This document shows, one piece after another, positions 1-5,704 of a stretch of DNA of 5,850 nt. Below the pieces are notes generated by a model. The model was given only the letters and a program-made list of their open reading frames with translations. It did no database searches and had not been told where the DNA came from. Origin of the DNA: Pseudomonadota bacterium (GTDB taxonomy: Bacteria > Pseudomonadota > Alphaproteobacteria > Caulobacterales > Caulobacteraceae); contig JAEXJH010000130.1 in NCBI GenBank assembly GCA_023445955.1, positions 1 to 5,850 of the forward strand. The letters are read 5' to 3'. The position numbers and the translations under genes are program-made. Position 1 is the stretch's first letter. Each line of letters opens with the position of its first letter.

Positions 1-1
1 A

Positions 2-34
2 GCCCTCATCCTGAGCCTGTCGAAGGACGAGGGC
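2..34 (-). repeat. Palindromic intergenic repeat, possible hairpin terminator after the DsbA-like gene
   Basis: Arms 2-12 and 24-34 are complementary over 11 positions with one exception (8 versus 28), around an 11-base loop. In the minus-strand transcript the exception is a G-U wobble, giving a continuous 11-pair stem; on the plus strand it is an A-C mismatch. The core resembles the high-copy palindromic element (CTTCGACAGGCTCAGGATG type) scattered between genes in many alphaproteobacterial genomes; that is recognition from memory. It lies 6 bases past the stop codon at 41, so it could end or stabilise the transcript. No U-run can be judged because the window ends. Confidence 0.6.
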
Positions 35-40
35 GGCTCC

Positions 41-781
41 TCAGCCCGCCTTGGCCTTGCTCGCCCGCGTCTGGTCGATCGCCAGCTTCAGCGCGTTGAT
101 GTCCGCGCCCGGGACCAGGGTGTCTCCGACGATGAAGGCCGGGGTGCCCGAAAGGGCCAGGGTCTTGGCCAGGGTGTCGGTGTCGGCCAGGTGCTGGGTG
201 ACGGCTTCGCTTTCGCCGGCGGCCTTGGCCTTGGCCATGTCGATGCCCAAGCCCTGAGCGATGCGCAGCGCGCCAGCGGCGTCGAGGGCGTTCTCGGCCA
301 TCATCGCCTTGTAGAGTTCCAGGCTCTTGCCCTGGTCCTTGGCGCCCAAGGCCAAGCGAGCGGCGGCTTCGCTGTCATGGCCGAAGATCACGAAATCCTT
401 CAGCACCAGGCGGATGTCGGGGTTCTTCTGCACCAGGTCGACGATCTCGGGCGCGGCGTGACGGCAATAGCCGCAGCGATAGTCGAAGAACTCGGTGACG
501 GTGATCGAGCCGGCCGGGTTGATGACGATGTCGCGCGGGTCGCGCTCGATGGCCTGGCGGTACTGGCCGATGGCCTTCTGGGCCGAGGCGTTCTGCTGAG
601 CGGCCTGCTTTTCCTGCAGCTTCTGGCTGGCCTCCATCAGCACCTCGGGGTGCTCCAGCAGATAGGCGCGGACCTTCTCACCGAAGGCCTTGTCGGGCTT
701 GGCGGGGCCGCAGCCGGCGAGAACCATGCCGGTGACGGCCAGAGGAAGGGCGAGGGTCGCGGCGCGACGAAACAGGGTCAT
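41..781 (-). CDS. DsbA/ScsC-like thioredoxin-fold disulfide oxidoreductase, predicted lipoprotein
   Basis: A 246-residue envelope thiol-disulfide protein. Residues 1-23 form a lipoprotein signal with lipobox L21-A22-G23-C24, so the mature protein is predicted to be lipid-anchored at Cys24. Residues 33-75 are a charged, helical segment (LLEHPEVLMEASQKLQEKQ) like the N-terminal region of ScsC proteins, which drives oligomerisation in some members. The thioredoxin-fold domain follows from about residue 90, with catalytic CGYC at 103-106 and the cis-proline loop T213-P214. This is typical of DsbA-superfamily oxidases or isomerases acting on exported proteins; oxidase versus isomerase cannot be settled from sequence. 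The ATG at 781 is chosen because the lipobox follows at the right distance; its ribosome site is weak (GAG about 8 bases upstream). It starts 25 bases after the upstream protease gene stops, so the two are probably co-transcribed. The family is secure; the ScsC subgroup is an inference. Confidence 0.88.
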   Translation of the reverse strand: MTLFRRAATLALPLAVTGMVLAGCGPAKPDKAFGEKVRAYLLEHPEVLMEASQKLQEKQAAQQNASAQKAIGQYRQAIERDPRDIVINPAGSITVTEFFDYRCGYCRHAAPEIVDLVQKNPDIRLVLKDFVIFGHDSEAAARLALGAKDQGKSLELYKAMMAENALDAAGALRIAQGLGIDMAKAKAAGESEAVTQHLADTDTLAKTLALSGTPAFIVGDTLVPGADINALKLAIDQTRASKAKAG

Positions 782-806
782 GAAGATCTCGAACGTGGGG
801 TAGGGG

Positions 807-2210
807 CTAGTTCTGGACGACGCTGTCCTTGGCCAGGTCCTTCAGGTCCTGGTTGGACGGGCGCGAGGCCAGGACGATGTCGGTGGCGCGGCGCCAGTCG
901 GGGGTGTTCTTGGCCAGAAGCTCACGGGCCCGCATGGCGAAGACCCGGGCCTCGCGCACGGCGCCCAGCGAATAGTACTGCTCGGCCGTGGCCAAACGCG
1001 CCTCGCCGTCCTTCTTCTGGGTGTCGTAGGCCTGGGCCAGCAGGCGCCAGGTGACGGCGTTGTCCGGATCGTTCAGCAGGCTGCGCTTCAGTTCCTGGAC
1101 GCCTTCTTCGATCTTCTTGGGATCGTTCAGGCTGATCAGGGTCTGGCCCAGATTGATGCGCAAGAGCGCGGCGTTGGGCTTTAGCTCGACCGACTTGCGC
1201 TGCGGGGCCTCGGCCAGGGCGACGCGGTTGAATTCGAACAGGATCTGGCCCTTCAGCTCCCAGAGATAGGGATTGTCGGGGTGGTCGGCGATCAGGGGCT
1301 CCAGTAGGCCCAGCGCTCGATCGGGATCCTTCATCTGGTAGTAGGCGATGGCCCTGGCGTAGCGCGCGGGGAAGCCGGTGTCGGTTTCCTTGTACTTCAT
1401 CAAGGCGACCTGCGGGTTCAGGAACCCTTCCAGCTTGGCCTTCATGATTTCGTGCTGGGCCAGGTCTTCCGGCGTGTCGACGGCGCTGAAGTGCGGCTGG
1501 CGCTCGACGCGGCTGCGCAGCACCTCGATCCGTTCGGACGACAGGGGGTGGCTGCGGAAATATTCGTAGCGGCGAGCCTGATCGAAGACTTCCTGGTAGC
1601 GGAAGTTGTCGAAGAACTCGACCAGCCCGCGGCCAGACTGGCCGGTGGCCTCAAGGAAGCCGGCGCCGGCCTGGTCGGCGCGAGATTCCTGCTCGCGGCT
1701 GTAGCCCAGCGCGCCCAGCGCGCCGGCGTATTGCGCATTGCCCAGCAGGACCGCGGCCCCGTCGACCGAGCCGGCCAGGGCGGCCAGGACCCCCAGGCCC
1801 ATGGTCAGGATCATCGGCTTGAGGCCCGCGCGCATCATCTCGTCCGAGCGGATCGGGTGGCCGCCGGCCAAGTGTCCGGTTTCGTGGGCGATGACGCCGC
1901 GCAGCTGGTTGGGGTTTTCGGTCTGCAGGATCAGGCCGGTGTTGAGGCCCATCTGCAGGCCCTGGGTCGCAAACGCGTTCAGGGACTTGTCGCCGACGAT
2001 CAGGATGCGGACGTTCTTGGCGTCAAGGCCGGCCGCCGTGAAGATCGGATCGGCGTCGTGGTGGAGGATTTCCTCGATCTCGGTATCGCGGATCAGCGAC
2101 GGACCGCTGTCCTGGGCCAGTGCGACCTGGGGGACGCTGGACGCAAGCACGGCCAGGGCGGACAGAGCCACGCCCAACCGCCTTGCAGCATGCCCGCTAC
2201 GCGAGGTCAT
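807..2210 (-). CDS. BepA-like periplasmic M48 metalloprotease with C-terminal TPR repeats
   Basis: A 467-residue zinc metalloprotease, close in size to E. coli BepA (487). Residues 1-32 are a Sec signal peptide with likely cleavage ALA|Q at 32/33. The M48 domain spans about 40-235: HETGH at 109-113 (zinc ligands H109 and H113, catalytic E110), a hydrophobic segment at 131-160, the third ligand E175 in an ExxxD motif (E175, D179), and the conserved H221-P222. Residues 280-435 contain about four TPR-like helical pairs. BepA-type proteases degrade stalled outer-membrane proteins and assist assembly, including LptD. The open frame runs upstream to 2351, but the ATG at 2210 is preferred: GGAG lies 8 bases upstream and the signal peptide starts there, whereas the extension crosses a hairpin and encodes nothing recognisable. 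All catalytic residues are present. It is followed after 25 bases by the thiol-disulfide gene. Confidence 0.92.
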   Translation of the reverse strand: MTSRSGHAARRLGVALSALAVLASSVPQVALAQDSGPSLIRDTEIEEILHHDADPIFTAAGLDAKNVRILIVGDKSLNAFATQGLQMGLNTGLILQTENPNQLRGVIAHETGHLAGGHPIRSDEMMRAGLKPMILTMGLGVLAALAGSVDGAAVLLGNAQYAGALGALGYSREQESRADQAGAGFLEATGQSGRGLVEFFDNFRYQEVFDQARRYEYFRSHPLSSERIEVLRSRVERQPHFSAVDTPEDLAQHEIMKAKLEGFLNPQVALMKYKETDTGFPARYARAIAYYQMKDPDRALGLLEPLIADHPDNPYLWELKGQILFEFNRVALAEAPQRKSVELKPNAALLRINLGQTLISLNDPKKIEEGVQELKRSLLNDPDNAVTWRLLAQAYDTQKKDGEARLATAEQYYSLGAVREARVFAMRARELLAKNTPDWRRATDIVLASRPSNQDLKDLAKDSVVQN

Positions 2211-2339
2211 CGGTTGATCTCCAGATCGCGCCCCCGCGAACCACGACCAGTGTAACTTGGAAGTCGAACGGGAGGGAACAAGGGTTTCCGTCCCGCCGAA
2301 TGACGATTTCTTGGCGAAGGTTTCAGGCGCAAAGACGTT
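2211..2339 (-). promoter_or_regulatory. Upstream region of the BepA-like gene with its ribosome binding site
   Basis: This stretch separates the hairpin after rne from the protease start. A GGAG Shine-Dalgarno sequence sits 8 bases before the ATG at 2210. The hairpin upstream and the untranslated spacing suggest that the protease/DsbA pair has its own promoter. The only -10-like word I see is TACACT on the minus strand (2249-2254), without a convincing -35 partner, so the promoter is inferred from layout rather than seen. Confidence 0.3.
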
Positions 2340-2369
2340 CGGCCCGCGCATCTTTCGACGCGCGGGCCG
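2340..2369 (-). terminator. GC-rich hairpin, likely rne terminator
   Basis: Arms 2340-2349 (CGGCCCGCGC) and 2360-2369 (GCGCGGGCCG) are perfectly complementary over 10 bp around a 10-base loop. The hairpin begins 13 bases after the rne stop codon in the direction of transcription. Only a weak pyrimidine stretch (GTCTTTG) follows, so it is not a textbook U-tract terminator; it may still stop transcription or protect the 3' end. Confidence 0.6.
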
Positions 2370-2382
2370 TCATCAGGTCAGC

Positions 2383-5121
2383 CTACCGGCGCCACCAGCC
2401 TTTGCGGGGCTTTTCAGGCGGGGTGGTGATTTCGTTCGGGTCCGGCTCGGTCGGAGCAGCCGGGGCGGCTTCGACGACGGGCTCGGGCGCCGGCGCGGGT
2501 TCTGGCGTGGCGGGGGCGACCGGCTCGGGGGGCGCTTCGACCACCGGCTCCGGCGGAACCACGGCGACGCTCTCGGTCACGGCTTCGGCGACGGCCTCGG
2601 CTTCGGGAGCCGCTTCCACGGCTTCTTCGGCCACGGCCTTCTTGCCGCGCGAGCGGGTGCGCTTGGGCTTCTTCGGCGCTTCCTCGGCCTCGGGCAGTTC
2701 GACCCAGACATCGGCCGGCGGACCGGCGATCACCGGCGGCGCCAGGACCGGAGCTTCGTACGGCTCGGCCGGTTCGACGGCGGTCAGGGTCTCGACGGGC
2801 GCCACGGCTTCAGCCTGGATGGCCTCGTCGCGGTTGCGGCGACCACGGTCACGGCCGCGACGGCCACGCTCGCGGCCCGGACGCTCTTCGCGCTCGGGGC
2901 GTTCGGCGCGTTCCGGACGTTCGCCGTCCACGCGCTCGGCGCGCGGTTCCGGGGCCGGGCGGCGCGGTTCGCTATTGCCGCCGACCAGGGCGGCCGGGTC
3001 GTGCCAGGTGAAGACGTTTTCGCCGAACGGGACGCGCGGACGGATCCAGACGAAGGCGTCGGTCGGACGATCGCCGTCCTCGCGACCGCCACGACGACCG
3101 CCACGACGGCCGCGGCGGCGACGGCGGCGGGCGCCGTCATCGTCATCGCCAAATTCGGCGCGCTCGTCGGCGTCGCCTTCCAGCTCGTCTTCATCGCCTT
3201 CGGCTTCGGCCGGAGCCTCGCCTTCGGTTTCGCGCTCGTCACGGCGACCCCGGCCACGGCCGCGATCACGACGGCCGCGACGGCCCTTGCGGTCGCCACG
3301 ATCATCGTCGCGGGCCTGCTTGCGGGCCGAGGCGTTGTCGTCGTCGGTGTCTTCGCGCTCGAGACCGTCCTCGTCCTCGTCGTCGACGATCTCTTCGTCG
3401 TCTTCCTCGTCCTCGAAGGCCGACGGATCGAAGTCGTCGTCTTCCTCGACATACGGGGCCGGGGCGACGGCGATGCGGTCACCCAGTTCGGTGCGCTCGA
3501 TCTCCTGGTCGCCGGCGTGCAGGCTGTCGTCGACCATGACGGTGACGTGCAGGCCATGCGTCTGCTGCAGGCGCTGCAGATAGGCGCGCTTTTCGTTGAG
3601 GATGTAGAGGCCGACTGAGCGGGCGACCTTCAGGATCACGGCGCCCGAGCCCTTCAGGGCCTCGACCTCGACCGCGCGCAGGGCGGCCAGGGCGCTGGAC
3701 TCGACCGAGCGGACGCGGCCGGTGCCTTCGCAGTGTTCGCAGACGTGGGTCGTGCCTTCCAGGACGCCGGTGCGGCGACGCTGGCGGCTGATCTCCATCA
3801 GGCCAAAGCCCGAGATCTTGCCCATCTGGATGCGGGCGCGGTCGTCCTTGAGCGCGTCCTTCAGGACCTTCTCGACCGTGCGGTTGTTTTTGCCTTCATC
3901 CATGTCGATGAAGTCGATGACGATCAGGCCGGCTAGGTCGCGCAGGCGCAGCTGGCGAGCGGCTTCCTCGGCGGCCTCGACATTGGTCTTGAGGGCCGTG
4001 GCCTCGATGTTGCGCTCGCGCGTGGCCTTGCCCGAGTTGACGTCGATGGCGACCAGGGCTTCGGTCTGGTTGATCACCAGATAGCCGCCCGAACGCAGCG
4101 GCACGACCGGCGAATAGATCTGGGCCAGGTGGTCCTCGATCTTGTTCTTGACGAACAGCGGGGTCGGGTCGCGGTAGTTGAAGACCTTCTTGGACTGGCT
4201 CGGCATCAGCATGCGCATGAAGTCGCGCGCTTCCTTGTAGCCGGCGTCGCCCTCGACCCAGATGCCGTCCAGGTCCTTGTCGTACATGTCGCGGATGGCG
4301 CGTTTGACGAGGTCTTCTTCCTCGTAGATCAGCGCCGGGGCGACCGAGTGCAGCGTGTTGTCGCGGATGTTCTCCCACAGACGCAGCAGATATTCGTAGT
4401 CGCGCTTGACCTCGGCCTTGGTGCGCTTGGCGCCGGCCGTGCGGACGATCAGGCCCATGCCCTGCGGCACGTCCAGGCTCTGGACGACGCTCTTCAGGCG
4501 CTTGCGGTCGGTGACGGCCGTGATCTTGCGGCTGATGCCGCCGCCGCGGGCGGTGTTGGGCATCAGGACGCCGTAGCGGCCGGCCAGCGACAGGTAGGTG
4601 GTCAGGGCCGCGCCCTTGTTGCCACGCTCTTCCTTGACGACCTGGACCAGCATGATCTGCCGGCGGCGGATCACTTCCTGGATCTTGTACTTGCGCATGA
4701 GGCGGCGCTTGCGGCGCGCCAGCTCTTCTTCGACGTCGTCATCGTCATCGTCGACCGCACGGTCGCCGCCGTTGACGTCGTCCTCGTCGTCGCCGCCCGA
4801 GGCGCGACGCGACACCGGGGTGTCGTCCTCGTCATCGCCGGAGTCGTCGCGCATGAGCGCTTCGCGGTCGGCGACCGGGATCTGGTAGTAGTCCGGGTGG
4901 ATTTCGTTGAACGCCAGGAAACCGTGACGGTTACCGCCGTACTCGATAAACGCCGCCTGCAGGCTGGGTTCGACCCGGGTTACCTTGGCGAGATAGATGT
5001 TACCGCGGAGCTGTTTGCGGGTCTGGCTTTCGAAATCGAACTCTTCAACCCGGGTTCCGTCCACGACGACCACACGCGTCTCTTCGGCGTGTGCTGCGTC
5101 GATCAGCATCTTCTTCGACAT
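2383..5121 (-). CDS. rne: Ribonuclease E, degradosome scaffold endoribonuclease
   Basis: A 912-residue single-strand-specific endoribonuclease that starts mRNA decay and matures structured RNAs. The S1 domain begins near 37 and is interrupted by an acidic then basic insert (about 88-147); in C. crescentus the equivalent insert is helical and binds RhlB. R227 and T228 in VRTAG match the 5'-monophosphate sensor (E. coli R169, T170). The catalytic DNase I-like domain carries D360 (AIDVNSG) and D403 (VIDFIDM), equal to E. coli D303 and D346. The zinc-link is C461-x-x-C464. From about 556 to the end the protein is disordered with alternating acidic and arginine-rich blocks, ending in GWWRR, the peptide that binds polynucleotide phosphorylase in C. 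crescentus. The ATG at 5121 is chosen because MSKKMLIDA matches the family N-terminus and GGAG lies 9 bases upstream; a longer frame to 5211 adds an arginine-rich stretch unlike the family. No domain is missing or broken. Confidence 0.97.
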   Translation of the reverse strand: MSKKMLIDAAHAEETRVVVVDGTRVEEFDFESQTRKQLRGNIYLAKVTRVEPSLQAAFIEYGGNRHGFLAFNEIHPDYYQIPVADREALMRDDSGDDEDDTPVSRRASGGDDEDDVNGGDRAVDDDDDDVEEELARRKRRLMRKYKIQEVIRRRQIMLVQVVKEERGNKGAALTTYLSLAGRYGVLMPNTARGGGISRKITAVTDRKRLKSVVQSLDVPQGMGLIVRTAGAKRTKAEVKRDYEYLLRLWENIRDNTLHSVAPALIYEEEDLVKRAIRDMYDKDLDGIWVEGDAGYKEARDFMRMLMPSQSKKVFNYRDPTPLFVKNKIEDHLAQIYSPVVPLRSGGYLVINQTEALVAIDVNSGKATRERNIEATALKTNVEAAEEAARQLRLRDLAGLIVIDFIDMDEGKNNRTVEKVLKDALKDDRARIQMGKISGFGLMEISRQRRRTGVLEGTTHVCEHCEGTGRVRSVESSALAALRAVEVEALKGSGAVILKVARSVGLYILNEKRAYLQRLQQTHGLHVTVMVDDSLHAGDQEIERTELGDRIAVAPAPYVEEDDDFDPSAFEDEEDDEEIVDDEDEDGLEREDTDDDNASARKQARDDDRGDRKGRRGRRDRGRGRGRRDERETEGEAPAEAEGDEDELEGDADERAEFGDDDDGARRRRRRGRRGGRRGGREDGDRPTDAFVWIRPRVPFGENVFTWHDPAALVGGNSEPRRPAPEPRAERVDGERPERAERPEREERPGRERGRRGRDRGRRNRDEAIQAEAVAPVETLTAVEPAEPYEAPVLAPPVIAGPPADVWVELPEAEEAPKKPKRTRSRGKKAVAEEAVEAAPEAEAVAEAVTESVAVVPPEPVVEAPPEPVAPATPEPAPAPEPVVEAAPAAPTEPDPNEITTPPEKPRKGWWRR

Positions 5122-5283
5122 TAAGGGAGTCTCCACGGCGCGCGGCGGGCGCAAGGCCCGGTCGCCGTTCTGAATGAAGGGCGCGCGCGTCGCCGACCGT
5201 CGCACCGTCACTGCGGTTGCGAAGGGTCAGGTGCCAAAGGCGGTCGGGTGCGGCGCAGCCCATTGGGGGTTTCGTTGTCCTCA

Positions 5284-5370
5284 CCGCGCGCGAAGCGCGG
5301 ACTGGATGGTTTTGCCTATCGCGCCATTTGATGGTGCGAGGAGGTGTCAGTTGTCGCGCCAGATGGCGCG
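5284..5370 (-). other. Cluster of three short hairpins in the presumed rne leader
   Basis: Three hairpins sit within 87 bases. First: 5284-5289 (CCGCGC) with 5295-5300 (GCGCGG), loop of 5. Second: 5319-5327 with 5331-5339, nine positions, loop of 3; one position is G-U on the plus strand and C-A on the minus strand. Third: 5355-5360 (CGCGCC) with 5365-5370 (GGCGCG), loop of 4. The word GATGGCGCG also occurs twice (5362-5370 and 5376-5384), giving an alternative partner for the third stem. GC-rich DNA makes short stems common, so a function is unproven. Confidence 0.4.
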
Positions 5371-5546
5371 GATCGGATGGCGCGTCGTCGCCAGAAGGGC
5401 GTTTGAGCCCGACGCAAGCCCCTCGAAACAGCCTTTCGGTAGGCGTCTTGCCCGCCAGATCGGCCGCGTCTCGAACACTATCTAATCTGCCGCCTCCGCA
5501 TCGGAAGAGGTTCAGGACCACTTTCGACGCCGGGACGGCTCGCGCG

Positions 5547-5564
5547 GAGTCGTGACGATCACGA
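5547..5564. promoter_or_regulatory. Inverted repeat overlapping a GANTC methylation site
   Basis: TCGTGA (5550-5555) and TCACGA (5559-5564) form a 6-bp inverted repeat with a 3-base centre. GAGTC at 5547-5551, a target of the alphaproteobacterial cell-cycle methylase CcrM, overlaps its left arm. It lies just downstream of the candidate rne -10 element, where an operator or early leader hairpin could act. No regulator can be named. Confidence 0.35.
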
Positions 5565-5581
5565 TTTTCGCGCGCGGCGGG

Positions 5582-5589
5582 ACTGTAGC
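5582..5589 (-). promoter_or_regulatory. Candidate rne -10 element
   Basis: On the minus strand this reads GCTACAGT, close to the Caulobacter housekeeping -10 consensus GCTANAWC. No good -35 is found at the usual spacing; a TTG lies upstream in TTTTGTGCG but is too close. If used, transcription would start near 5575 and give a leader of roughly 450 bases before the rne ATG. Confidence 0.3.
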
Positions 5590-5664
5590 CACATCGACGC
5601 ACAAAAGAAAAGCTTTCGACGGACGATCTGGACTTAACCCTTTGGCTACCGCCCCGGGGCGATA

Positions 5665-5696
5665 TTGACGTTCGGTTCACCAGTTTCGGACTACGC
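5665..5696 (+). promoter_or_regulatory. Candidate promoter of the amidase gene
   Basis: TTGACG at 5665-5670 matches the -35 consensus well. A partial -10 (GACTACGC, 5689-5696) follows, though the spacing is longer than the usual Caulobacter range. A start from here would fall almost at the ATG at 5705, giving a very short or leaderless transcript, which fits the lack of a clear Shine-Dalgarno sequence. Confidence 0.35.
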
Positions 5697-5704
5697 GGGC
5701 GGGG

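Larger units (their letters stand above)
5122..5704. promoter_or_regulatory. Divergent control region between rne and the amidase gene (583 bases)
   Basis: I see no credible gene here; open frames in it lack ribosome sites and family features. For rne it supplies the Shine-Dalgarno GGAG (9 bases before the ATG) and probably a long 5' leader with short hairpins at 5284-5300, 5319-5339 and 5355-5370. An A/T-rich stretch lies at 5474-5489 in otherwise GC-rich DNA. Promoter-like words for rne occur near 5582-5590 and for the amidase near 5665-5696. E. coli rne also has a long structured leader used for feedback control; extending this to the present gene is inference. Confidence 0.6.

Noticed and set aside
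191..1054. 287-residue plus-strand frame spanning the end of the protease gene and most of the DsbA-like gene
   Set aside because: It crosses the junction of two well-supported genes on the other strand and has no family features.
1452..2255. 267-residue plus-strand frame opposite the protease domain
   Set aside because: It is a shadow of the M48 gene, whose zinc motif and signal peptide make the minus strand the clear coding choice.
3070..3460. Trinucleotide-like GTC/GCC runs that could be taken for a repeat array
   Set aside because: They are the codons of Asp, Glu and Arg runs in the RNase E tail, without the regular unit or spacer pattern of a CRISPR or satellite.
2120..3583. 487-residue plus-strand frame rich in Ser, Arg and Pro
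   Set aside because: It overlaps the protease start, an intergenic hairpin and rne, and its composition is a by-product of the opposite strand's GC-biased codons.
2257..3618. 453-residue plus-strand open frame antisense to the RNase E tail
   Set aside because: Its sequence mirrors the low-complexity charge repeats of rne, with no ribosome site or family motif. Long antisense frames are expected opposite GC-rich coding DNA.
4129..5124. 331-residue plus-strand frame opposite the RNase E catalytic domain
   Set aside because: It is fully antisense to a highly conserved enzyme, with no recognisable domain.
5122..5211. 30-residue N-terminal extension of RNase E
   Set aside because: RNase E proteins start at a sequence like MSKKMLIDA, and a GGAG site precedes that ATG; the extension is Arg-rich leader translated by chance.
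5174..5555. Two overlapping plus-strand frames (103 and 112 residues) in the control region
   Set aside because: No ribosome sites, no hydrophobic or domain pattern, and they overlap in different frames.
5651..5660. Perfect palindrome GCCCCGGGGC upstream of the amidase
   Set aside because: A 10-base self-complementary GC word is common by chance in such DNA, has no loop as a hairpin, and no flanking half-sites support an operator.
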